Origin: CAWDMN01 sp963803155 | Lineage (GTDB): Bacteria > Acidobacteriota > Terriglobia > Versatilivoradales > Versatilivoraceae | DNA: 8,696 nucleotides | Direction of reading: 5' to 3' | Assembly (NCBI GenBank): GCA_963803155.1 | Contig: CAWDMN010000110.1 | Coordinates: forward strand, 1-8,696 | Part shown: positions 1-6,369 of the stretch, piece after piece | Position numbering within the stretch: position 1 is the stretch's first letter | How the letters are laid out: each line of letters starts with the position of its first letter | Notes under the pieces: generated by a model | Databases searched by the model: none | Told to the model about the DNA's origin: nothing | Seen by the model: the letters and a program-made list of their open reading frames with translations, nothing else | Made by a program: the position numbers and the translations under genes

Positions 1-1046
1 ATAATATTGTATAGGAAAGCTAAGACGGCAAAAATCAGGAAGAAGATTGTAAGGAAAAACTCAGTCCGCCATAGCTTGGATTCCGAGTAATAGGAAAGCG
101 CCCACGCCACTGATATCAGCTGCGTAAAGACAAAGGCCAGCAAATTCAGAGCGCGCCAGTTCTTAGAATATGCGAGGGCCAGGATGCCCAAATCGAGGAG
201 CACGATATATGAGAATAAGGCCACTTGATTGTCTTTGCCAGTCGCCAGCATCAGAGGTGTGCCGAAGCCTCCCAGGATGCCAAGCACGGCGATGACGCGC
301 GAATTATAGCGCACCGACATCAGAACGGCGGTGGCCGTGATCAATGCCATCAAAAGAAAGGCGGGGAATTGCGGAATCAGGTTGTAAAAATTGAAGGCGG
401 CGAAGATTGAAAAGTAGAGGATCGCGATTCCTCCTCCGCGGAGAGTCAAACCGTATCCAGGGTAATTTCGCCGATGAAGAGCCTCTCCCCCCGAGAGAAA
501 TCCAACGCCGGCCAGGAGGCCCAGCATGACTCGACCCATTTCGCCGATCCAGCGATTATCAATGGCATATTTCAGGAAATAGACCACACCCAAGACAACA
601 GCCACCATGCCGATTTTATTCAGCCAGTTTCCGCCAATGCGGGATTCCAGGCTCTCCAGGTCCGCGGCCTCTGCCGCAGCCTTAGGTTCAAATCCTTTTT
701 GCGCTGCCCTGAGGTCAAAGATGCTCTGAGTGCCGCCAGGCAGAGAAGGAGTTGCGCCCCCTTCATTTAGGACGGGTTGTGACTCCGTCGTCGGGATTTG
801 CGGAAGAGGTGGAGAAAAATTTTCCCGTGGAGTGAAATCCCCAACTGTCGGCATTCCTGAAGGCTTTGCCGAAGCGGGAATGCTCTCAGAACTCAGCGAA
901 GCCTGGAGAGCTGGCTTCCGGTCTGGCTTCTCGAGGGTTTCAAGATTATAGACTCTCTGAACCAGCCCCTGGACCAGATTTTCCAGATACCCCATCCTCT
1001 TCACCAGTTGCCGGATTTGTTCTTCGGAAGATTTGTTATTTTCCAT
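1..1046 (-). CDS. DUF2339 polytopic membrane protein, N-terminal part
   Basis: This open frame starts at the ATG at 1046-1044 and runs without a stop for 348 codons off the left edge, so the C-terminal part is missing. I read it by translating the minus strand directly. Residues 5-40 form a charged heptad-like segment rich in Leu/Val, probably a coiled coil. Residues 45-115 are a Pro/Ser-rich linker. The family hallmark follows: an ESRIGGNWLNKIG segment at 134-146 running into the first membrane helix (about 145-160), then several more helices and a GGFGTP motif at 259-264. DUF2339 proteins are usually 700-1000 residues with many membrane spans, so less than half is visible. Their function is unknown; they sit in the inner membrane. 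The Shine-Dalgarno upstream is weak, but no other Met precedes the coiled coil. It is divergent from the triple-RidA gene. The family call is firm; no function is claimed. Confidence 0.88.
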   Translation of the reverse strand, partial: MENNKSSEEQIRQLVKRMGYLENLVQGLVQRVYNLETLEKPDRKPALQASLSSESIPASAKPSGMPTVGDFTPRENFSPPLPQIPTTESQPVLNEGGATPSLPGGTQSIFDLRAAQKGFEPKAAAEAADLESLESRIGGNWLNKIGMVAVVLGVVYFLKYAIDNRWIGEMGRVMLGLLAGVGFLSGGEALHRRNYPGYGLTLRGGGIAILYFSIFAAFNFYNLIPQFPAFLLMALITATAVLMSVRYNSRVIAVLGILGGFGTPLMLATGKDNQVALFSYIVLLDLGILALAYSKNWRALNLLAFVFTQLISVAWALSYYSESKLWRTEFFLTIFFLIFAVLAFLYNI

Positions 1047-1447
1047 GGGAGGCAACCTGATTTCTAGTGAGATTCAATCCTGATATTACGGAGAAAGGTA
1101 TCAAAAAAAAGAAAAAATTCAAAATGATTGCGGCTCAATGGGCATATTTTAAAGCATGGCAGAGTGATCCAGTCGCACGAATGGGCTGAACTGAGCACTG
1201 GCCGGGAGGGCGACGCTTCCGACAAGGCAGACTCCGCATGGCGAGTTATAATTTTGCCCCAGCGAATCTGCCGCATCTTCTGCTGGCTCGTTATTGGCCT
1301 GGCAAATGCTGTCGGGTCAATCGAACAAGGCATCGTTGCCGGCCGTCTCGGACTTTCCATCCCAATTATTTACCTACTCTTTTGCTTGCATCAGACTGCA
1401 AGATCAAACATGATTAATGCTCGGCATTTTTGTATAGAGGAGGCTTT
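1047..1447. other. Divergent intergenic region
   Basis: This 401-base gap separates the divergently transcribed DUF2339 and triple-RidA genes and should hold both promoters. It has an A-rich run at about 1103-1117 and a perfect 6-bp dyad at 1385-1402. No convincing sigma70 -35/-10 pair was found for either direction. A fairly hydrophobic plus-strand reading (1128 onward) runs into the RidA gene in another frame and looks like chance. Confidence 0.5.
1385..1402. promoter_or_regulatory. Perfect 6-bp dyad upstream of triple-RidA gene
   Basis: CTTGCA (1385-1390) and its exact reverse complement TGCAAG (1397-1402) are separated by six bases. The dyad lies 46 bases before the RidA start codon, a position where an operator could act. 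Six bases is short enough to arise by chance, and no regulator gene is nearby, so the operator reading is only a suggestion. Confidence 0.22.
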
Positions 1448-2629
1448 ATGTTTAAATATTCTTTTGGAGATCGGGGAGCGGCCTGGAGTGCCGTTCTCAT
1501 CTTGGCCGCTATTCTCGGCTCTACCTTCACCGCCTCGGCACAAACCAATCCGCCCCCTTTTAGCCCTTTCCGGTGGAGTGGTGACCTGCTCTACCTTTCC
1601 GGACAAGGGAGTCGTGAACCCAAGACCGGCCACATCCCAGAAAATTTTCCCGATCAAGTGCGGCAGGCTCTCGAAAATTGCCGCATGCTGCTTAAAGAAG
1701 CCAAACTCGATTTTTCCCATGTAGTGAAATCCAACGTGTTCCTTACGGACATTAAGAAATTCGGGGAGATGAATGAGGTGTACAAGACCTATTTTCGTCA
1801 GTCTCCTCCAGCTCGGACTACTGTGGCCATTCCGGCTTTGCCGGGTGGTTCGCAAATAGAGATCACTTTGATCGCAACGCGAAGCCGGGCTCGGAAAGCC
1901 GTTTTTCCGGAAGGGCAAAAGGCTTCTCCCAATGATCTGTTCACTCCCGCGGTTCAAGCCGGGGATCTGGTATTCCTTTCCGGACAGGGAAGCAGGCACT
2001 ACTTGACCAAAGAACTCCCAGCCGGCGAGTTTGAAAACCATGTCAAACAATGCCTGGAAAACCTTGGCCAGGTCTTGAAGGCAGCAGGGCTTGGATTTGA
2101 GGATGTCATCAAGACCGATGTTTACCTGACCGATATCCAAACCATCGGGGCCATGAATAAAGTCTATCGGACCTTTTTCCAGAATAATCCGCCGGTTCGG
2201 ACCACGGTAGCCGTGACGGCGCTGCCTGGGGACCCCCCCATTGAAATCACGCTGACCGCTTCCAAATCCAAAGCGCAAAAGGTGGTCGCCCCTGCCAATG
2301 CCCCTTCCGGCATGCCTTTTAGCGCTGGATACCGGATGGGGGATCAGCTTTACCTTTCAGGGAAGGCGGGTTTCTCCAAAGAGGGATTCGAGGCCCAAGT
2401 CCGCGAGGTTTTTGATGGATGTCTGGAAACTCTAAAAGCCGGTGGAATGGATTACTCCAATGTGTTGGAAGGAAAAATCTATCTGGCGGATATCCAGGAT
2501 TACGAGAAATTGAACACAGTCTATCGAAGTTATTTCAGCGGAACTCTGCCCGCGCGCACCTGCGTGGCCGTCTCAGGCTTGGTTGCCGGGTCCAGCATCG
2601 AAGTCACATTGCTTGCCGGAAAAAAATAA
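1448..2629 (+). CDS. Secreted protein with three tandem RidA/YjgF (UK114) domains
   Basis: This is a 393-residue protein. The start chosen is the ATG at 1448, preceded by a strong AGAGGAGG at 1436-1443 (4-base spacing); an in-frame TTG at 1430 would place the Shine-Dalgarno inside the gene. Residues 1-31 are a Sec signal peptide (hydrophobic 11-24, cleavage after Ala-Ser-Ala at 29-31), so the protein is probably periplasmic or exported. Three RidA domains follow at about 37-145, 161-273 and 289-391. RidA family members are normally cytosolic trimers of about 130 residues that hydrolyse reactive enamines/imines from PLP enzymes. The Arg and Glu corresponding to E. coli RidA R105 and E120 are present in each repeat at the same 15-residue spacing: R123/E138, R251/E266, R370/E385. 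The Cys at the R+2 position occurs only in repeat 3 (C372); repeats 1 and 2 have Thr. A single chain could fold as a pseudo-trimer. Export is unusual because the known substrates are cytosolic; the true substrate is unknown. Confidence 0.9.
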   Translation: MFKYSFGDRGAAWSAVLILAAILGSTFTASAQTNPPPFSPFRWSGDLLYLSGQGSREPKTGHIPENFPDQVRQALENCRMLLKEAKLDFSHVVKSNVFLTDIKKFGEMNEVYKTYFRQSPPARTTVAIPALPGGSQIEITLIATRSRARKAVFPEGQKASPNDLFTPAVQAGDLVFLSGQGSRHYLTKELPAGEFENHVKQCLENLGQVLKAAGLGFEDVIKTDVYLTDIQTIGAMNKVYRTFFQNNPPVRTTVAVTALPGDPPIEITLTASKSKAQKVVAPANAPSGMPFSAGYRMGDQLYLSGKAGFSKEGFEAQVREVFDGCLETLKAGGMDYSNVLEGKIYLADIQDYEKLNTVYRSYFSGTLPARTCVAVSGLVAGSSIEVTLLAGKK

Positions 2630-2946
2630 AAATGGCTAAAGAGTTGTAACGCGTGTTGAGCCAGCCTGGTGGTGGGTCGCGCGACTTTCCTCTTCGCCTT
2701 GCAAGCCGGATTGGCAGAGCGAACGCGCCAAGGATGATTTCGTCATATGCGCGTTCCACCCAAAAAGGTGGAGCGGGCGCTCCGGAACGCGCCTACTGAG
2801 AAGGCCAGGGTCGCTAGACCAATAAGCCGATCGCTCCTTTGCATTTCCCACTTCCGTCAAAACAGAAAAAAGACGCAAAGCAAAAGGCGCGATGCGCACA
2901 AGTAAGAGCATTATTTGCGGGGCACATTTTATTTGGAGAATTCATC
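2630..2946. other. Intergenic region with palindromic sequences
   Basis: This 317-base gap lies between the triple-RidA gene and the CoA-binding protein. It contains a 10-bp perfect palindrome GTCGCGCGAC at 2676-2685 and a larger compound structure at 2721-2792. The last 100 bases are A-rich and lead to the Shine-Dalgarno of the next gene. An in-frame ATG at 2839 would extend the downstream protein by 36 residues, but that stretch is basic, does not resemble the family, and lacks a ribosome binding site. Confidence 0.5.
2721..2792. repeat. Compound inverted repeat able to form a three-way junction
   Basis: GCGCGTTCC (2749-2757) pairs exactly with GGAACGCGC (2784-2792). The enclosed 26 bases divide into two abutting hairpins: ACC/GGT (2758-2760/2767-2769, loop CAAAAA) and GGAGC/GCTCC (2770-2774/2779-2783, loop GGGC). 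The result is a three-way junction with no unpaired bases at the junction. A third copy of the arm, GAACGCGC (2721-2728), can instead pair with 2749-2756, closing a hairpin whose top contains ATGA/TCAT (2734-2737/2743-2746). The two folds exclude each other. It may be a dispersed palindromic element of REP or MITE type, or a structured leader; the sequence alone does not decide. Confidence 0.6.
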
Positions 2947-3399
2947 ATGACCTCCATGAAAGCAATCGATGATTTCCTTGCTCAAAAAACCTTTGCTTTG
3001 GTTGGCATTTCACGGTCGGGGAAGAAAACGGGGAATGCCATCTTTCGGGCGCTGCAAACGAATGGCTATCGAGTGTTTCCGGTCCATCCCGCGGTCTCCT
3101 CCATTGAGGAAGTAACGTGTTATCCCAATCTTGCCGCCCTACCGGAACGGGTGGACAACCTTTTCGTGGCCATTCCACCTCGGCAAACTGAAGCTGTCCT
3201 CCAAGAAGCCCATAGTGCGGGGATCTCCCGTGTCTGGATGCAACTGGGATCTTCATCCCCGGCGGCGCTGGATTTTTGTGCCCAGCATGGCATGACGGCT
3301 GTCCATGGCGAATGCATCCTCATGTATCTTCCTCAGGGTTCAGCCATTCATAAGGTACATCGCTGGCTGCGGCAATTGTTTGGCAGAATGCCGCGATAA
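2947..3399 (+). CDS. CoA-binding domain protein, YccU-like
   Basis: This is a 150-residue cytosolic protein. The ATG at 2947 is preceded by GGAG at 2935-2938 with 8-base spacing. It matches the CoA-binding domain seen in succinyl-CoA synthetase alpha and in stand-alone YccU-type proteins of 130-150 residues. Residues 15-48 form the first beta-alpha-beta unit of a Rossmann fold (ALVGIS, then a helix, then VFPVHP). The second half has NLFVAIPP at 71-78, the WMQLGS segment at 97-102, and a conserved Cys at 123 near the C-terminus, all at positions matching E. coli YccU. Stand-alone members bind CoA or acyl-CoA, but their physiological role is unsettled. The gene is monocistronic by layout, with 317 bases upstream and 677 downstream. 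The C-terminal tail from about 132 is basic (HKVHRW, LFGRMPR). The family call is strong; the role is unknown. Confidence 0.88.
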   Translation: MTSMKAIDDFLAQKTFALVGISRSGKKTGNAIFRALQTNGYRVFPVHPAVSSIEEVTCYPNLAALPERVDNLFVAIPPRQTEAVLQEAHSAGISRVWMQLGSSSPAALDFCAQHGMTAVHGECILMYLPQGSAIHKVHRWLRQLFGRMPR

Positions 3400-3472
3400 G
3401 CTTTGATGCTTTGGATGCTGATACAAATCAGTCCCCGAATCCTCTCTCCGGCGCATCACTGATTTTGTGTGG

Positions 3473-3490
3473 GAGGAACTCCTCTTTTTT
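3473..3490 (+). terminator. Possible weak rho-independent terminator
   Basis: GAGG (3473-3476) and CCTC (3481-3484) can pair around a four-base loop and are followed directly by six T residues (3485-3490). This lies 74 bases after the stop of the CoA-binding gene. The 4-bp stem is short for an efficient terminator, so this is a candidate only. Confidence 0.3.
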
Positions 3491-3854
3491 CCCTAGCCGA
3501 TTTCCGATCGGGGCACATTGGCGCCTGAAGAGCATGGCGGAATGAATCACATTGCCTGTCCATGCTTTCGTTTCACTTAGCGGAAGACGCGGAACGACAG
3601 CGAACATTCCGCATGTTGTCACTCGCCCGGCTTCCTTTTTCCACGCCATTGATCAATCCCCGGCGCCTGTCTTGGCGGGACCCGCTTTATTTATGCCGCG
3701 ACGGTTCAGCCACAAAACAAGGCCGCGACCGCAATGGCCCAGTTTTCCGGACAGGACGATAATGCCAGCCTTTGCCGGAGCTGTTTAAATTTTTGCTTTC
3801 GAACGGAACTGCCAAGAAATTATAAAGACAGTTGCTTATTTTCTTGGTTTTTTT

Positions 3855-3951
3855 TCTCACGGAGGCGCAAAGTCACGGAGGGATATTTCATTCTCATTTA
3901 TGCCGGCATCTTTCAATTTGGTCTTCCTCAGCCCCCCGCGTCTTTGTGAGA
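3855..3951. repeat. Imperfect inverted repeat, MITE-like
   Basis: The left arm TCTCACGGAGGCGC (3855-3868) matches the reverse complement of the right arm at 3938-3951 at 11 of 14 positions, with the outer six (TCTCAC/GTGAGA) exact. The left arm continues into a second CACGGAGG unit (3874-3881). Sequences of this 'CTCACGGAGGC...CACGGAG' type are, from memory, common intergenic repeats in many environmental bacteria. About 70 bases lie between the arms. No transposase is nearby. Confidence 0.45.
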
Positions 3952-4076
3952 TTGATTAATGGGGCCCAAGTGTGATTGTGAAGATGTGACCATCAGAATC
4001 TTGGATTGACAGGAAAACATTTCAGAAGGAAATTGAGATGGAGCGATTTAGGCCAGCGTGAGGAAGGAGAACCCGC

Positions 4077-5492
4077 ATGCTCGATAAACATGAAAGCGAA
4101 ACGTCGTGGCGGCGTTACCCGGAGGCTGAAAAATTCGTCAAGGACTGTCTGGAGGAATATGTTCGGGAGATGCCCACTGTAGCCGGCTTCCAGAACAGCC
4201 TGAGGCTTCAAACGGGTTCGCGGATCCTGGACTGGTTGGATCACCTGGTAATGGCAGACGGCCCAATCCTGAAGGATCGGCTGAAGGAGCTGGGTTATGG
4301 TCCCGTAGAGGCTGCTTGCCGGCTGGCAGATTCGGTTTTTCGTCATAGCGGAGCTCTCGTCCCCCCAATTGTGGTGCGCCCTGAAAACAACGCATCTCCG
4401 GGTACGATGCTGAGTGCCGCCATTCATGTGGAAGACCTCTCGCGCTTTCTCATGGCGCACCGGGTCGATGCGCCCATAGAGGGAAGCCTTCTGAGTCCAT
4501 TCCGCAATGCAACCGTGTGGAAGACCCCCGGGAAGGTCGAGCGTGAATTCTTGGTGGTGGAACGGCGGGGATATCATGGGTTTCTGCCTGCTTCGGCTTC
4601 TCCCCATCATTCACATAAATATTTGGAGGCAATGGAATCTTGGATCACGCGCCCTCGTGATTTTACGGACAGGAAAAAAGGCTTGGAATTCACTCACCTG
4701 TTGGCTCAAACCTTGGTGGAGAAGCTTGGACGCCCCATGGCTGTCTGTGTGGTGTTTTCGGCTGAACGAGAATATTGGCAAAGCCGCAATTGGGCGGGAA
4801 AGATTCAAAAAGCCCGGCAAGATTCTCTAGGTTTAGGGTGGGAGAATCATGACCATCACACTTTCAGAAGCTCGCGACCGGCTTTTCTGGATTTGGTCCG
4901 GATCTTGGAGACTCTGGGATTTCGGTCACGCGAACGTTTTTACGCCGGCGCCAACGCCGGGTGGGGAGCGCAGGTCATGGATCAGCCGGAATGCGGACTC
5001 ACGGTATTTGCGGACGTGGACCTTGGCCCTGAAGAGGTGGGGGGTGACTTCGCTCATGAGCCTTTGCCCGCGCGGCCGGAGCTTGGCACTGTCGGCCTTT
5101 GGTGCGCGTTGCATGGGGAATCGATTCTCCGAGCCGGCCTCCACCATCTGGCCGCTCGTCTGGATTTCGAGGAGGTTGGAAAGGGTTTGGCCCAATGGAG
5201 AATCCGGACCATGCCTCCGTTCAGCAATTTCCCTCATCTGAAACAGGAATTCACGCAAGGAGAGATCTGGATGGTTTCCGCCGATGAACTCAAAATTCTC
5301 GAGCGGGACCATTTGATTTCTCCCGAACATTTGGAGGGTTTCCGTAAAGAAGGGACAATTGGCAGCCACCTGGAAATCATCCAACGGGGTGAAGGATTCA
5401 AAGGATTCAACCAGGAGGCAGTGAGCGACATCATCCGGCGCACGGATCCACGGGGTGAGTGGAGAGATCATTCAGCCGCGGGGGCGGCTTAA
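4077..5492 (+). CDS. Conserved-looking hypothetical protein, 471 aa, possible VOC-like metal centre
   Basis: I do not recognise a named family. The ATG at 4077 has a near-ideal AAGGAG (4064-4069) with a 7-base spacer, and composition is that of a soluble cytosolic enzyme with no signal peptide or membrane segment. Residues 1-90 are mainly helical. A central segment carries H258, H260 and H261 followed by a pattern that reads beta (261-265), helix (267-281), then three strands (283-312): the beta-alpha-beta-beta-beta order of a vicinal oxygen chelate module. Other clustered polar residues that could bind metal are H327/E328, H346-G-E348, H356/H357 and H431/E433. The C-terminus has GSHLE at 429-433 and a Gly/Phe-rich segment (GFKGFNQ at 440-446). 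The VOC reading is inference from secondary-structure pattern and His placement only. It is not in an operon and converges with the Dabb gene 83 bases downstream. Confidence 0.8.
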   Translation: MLDKHESETSWRRYPEAEKFVKDCLEEYVREMPTVAGFQNSLRLQTGSRILDWLDHLVMADGPILKDRLKELGYGPVEAACRLADSVFRHSGALVPPIVVRPENNASPGTMLSAAIHVEDLSRFLMAHRVDAPIEGSLLSPFRNATVWKTPGKVEREFLVVERRGYHGFLPASASPHHSHKYLEAMESWITRPRDFTDRKKGLEFTHLLAQTLVEKLGRPMAVCVVFSAEREYWQSRNWAGKIQKARQDSLGLGWENHDHHTFRSSRPAFLDLVRILETLGFRSRERFYAGANAGWGAQVMDQPECGLTVFADVDLGPEEVGGDFAHEPLPARPELGTVGLWCALHGESILRAGLHHLAARLDFEEVGKGLAQWRIRTMPPFSNFPHLKQEFTQGEIWMVSADELKILERDHLISPEHLEGFRKEGTIGSHLEIIQRGEGFKGFNQEAVSDIIRRTDPRGEWRDHSAAGAA

Positions 5493-5550
5493 GGCAAACC
5501 ACGAGATCATTCCGCCAAGAATCTGAGAAAACCCAGAGAGCCCGTTAATG

Positions 5551-5576
5551 GCCGATCATCCTGCTAATCCTGCAAT
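5551..5576. repeat. Short ATCCTG-type repeat remnant
   Basis: The convergent gap between the 471-aa gene and the Dabb gene contains two spaced copies of the unit ATCCTGC (5559-5565 and 5567-5573), separated by a single base. Repeats of the type 'AATCCTGT-AATCCTGT' are, from memory, scattered in intergenic regions of diverse bacteria. No terminator hairpin is visible in this gap. Confidence 0.25.
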
Positions 5577-5881
5577 CAAATGGTCTCATAATCGTAAATG
5601 GTTAACCGGGTCCAAAAGGTATTGAATTTATTCACGAATTCCTTGTGGGTCGGATCGACCTGATATTCATCGTGACCCCGCACATCATCAAAAATCACCG
5701 TGATTGCGTATGAATAGGTGCGATCGATGACGGGCCTGGGCACCGTAGAGCCAGGCTTCCCCCAGACTCCCTGCCGGACTGAACCGATTTTGCATAGACT
5801 CGAAAGTCCACCTTCAAATGCCCGGTTTTGTGTATCCGACAACTGCTGATCCAGCCAGAATATGACGGTGTGTGCCAACAT
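5576..5881 (-). CDS. Dabb (stress-responsive alpha/beta-barrel) domain protein
   Basis: This is a 101-residue protein starting at the ATG at 5881-5879, preceded on the minus strand by AAAGGA with a 5-base spacer. It fits the Dabb domain along its whole length: the N-terminal strand with H4 (MLAHTVIFWL), a helix, a short strand region ending in RTYSYAITVIFDD (54-66), then the family's Y-x5-H-x2-F pattern at Y73, H79 and F82, and a final strand (92-100). Dabb proteins are ferredoxin-like dimers of about 100 residues. Bacterial members mostly lack a known function; the plant relative olivetolic acid cyclase shows that the fold can host catalysis on polyketides. There is no signal peptide. It stands alone on its strand, convergent with the 471-residue gene. 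The domain call is good; no specific role can be given. Confidence 0.85.
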   Translation of the reverse strand: MLAHTVIFWLDQQLSDTQNRAFEGGLSSLCKIGSVRQGVWGKPGSTVPRPVIDRTYSYAITVIFDDVRGHDEYQVDPTHKEFVNKFNTFWTRLTIYDYETI

Positions 5882-6369
5882 ACGATTCCTTTCTCATTGT
5901 TTTTGAAGAAGGTTTGTCCCCCCTGGAAAATAACGGTGAACCTTTTTCTACGAGAGTATGATCGAGGCGGGGTGCTCCCGTCAAACGGATAGGAATGTGC
6001 CGTTGAGGCTAATTATCTACCCGGCTTTTTTAATTCTCTAACTACTCCCGGTCTTCACTGTTTGGGGCGAAGTCTCATGAGTTTGCGCGAGCCGGAAAAG
6101 TCAACAATTTTGAGTCAAGGTTTGAATTGCCATTGCCGTGGATCCCTTTTAGATCGGGACAAAATCTCGCTACGGCCTAATTCCACATGCTATACTCACG
6201 CTTGGTTTAATGATTGGCGGCGCAAAGCGCCCTCCTGAATTAGCTCTTCTTCGGTATTGGCGATAAAGAAAAGAAATTCCCCAGCGATTCATGTTTAGTA
6301 TCTTCCGCGGGACTGATAAGCTTCGACTCAAGAATTGAATCGCCAGTATCCCGAATAGGATCATGGACC
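5882..6369. other. Divergent intergenic region between Dabb and DUF4091 genes
   Basis: These 488 bases separate two divergent genes and hold no supported open frame. Visible are an extended -10-like TG-C-TATACT at 6189-6196 on the plus strand, a small GC hairpin GGCGC/GCGCC at 6219-6231 without a T-tract, and an imperfect 21-base direct repeat (6112-6132 and 6325-6345, 17 of 21 identical). The plus-strand leader after the -10-like site would be about 165 bases. Confidence 0.5.
6189..6196 (+). promoter_or_regulatory. Candidate extended -10 for the DUF4091 gene
   Basis: TATACT (6191-6196) matches five of six bases of the sigma70 -10 consensus and has the TG dinucleotide one base upstream, as in extended -10 promoters. 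No recognisable -35 lies 16-18 bases upstream. It is about 175 bases before the DUF4091 start codon. Such a match is expected by chance in a few hundred bases, so confidence is low. Confidence 0.25.

Larger units (their letters stand above)
3400..4076. other. Long intergenic region without a supported gene
   Basis: These 677 bases hold no open frame I would accept. Short frames occur on both strands (for example 3428-3649 minus, 3552-3788 plus), but they overlap one another, lack ribosome binding sites and have skewed composition. Visible landmarks are a weak terminator-like hairpin at 3473-3490, an imperfect inverted repeat at 3855-3951, a TTGACA hexamer at 4006-4011 without a good -10, and the strong Shine-Dalgarno AAGGAG (4064-4069) of the next gene. 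Part of the region may be an old gene remnant or dispersed repeat. Confidence 0.5.

Noticed and set aside
1128..1724. A 198-codon plus-strand open frame with a hydrophobic middle section.
   Set aside because: It overlaps the first 277 bases of the triple-RidA gene in another frame, has no good ribosome binding site and no family-like pattern.
1391..2278. A 295-codon minus-strand frame opposite the triple-RidA gene.
   Set aside because: It is fully antisense to a gene with clear domain conservation; its sequence is low in recognisable motifs and has no ribosome binding site.
2839..2946. N-terminal extension of the CoA-binding protein by 36 residues from the ATG at 2839.
   Set aside because: The extension is Lys/Gln/Ala-rich without family match, while the ATG at 2947 has a well-spaced GGAG and gives the usual family length.
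3428..3649. Minus-strand 73-codon frame in the 677-base gap.
   Set aside because: It overlaps plus-strand frames of similar length, lacks a ribosome binding site and could not be tied to any known protein.
4006..4034. TTGACA at 4006-4011 as a -35 for the 471-residue gene.
   Set aside because: No acceptable -10 lies 16-18 bases downstream (best is GAAATT, three of six).
4926..5471. A 181-codon minus-strand frame inside the 471-residue gene.
   Set aside because: It is an antisense shadow of a gene with a strong start signal and protein-like patterning.
6219..6231. GGCGC/GCGCC hairpin as a terminator.
   Set aside because: The loop is three bases, the stem five, and no T-tract follows on either strand.
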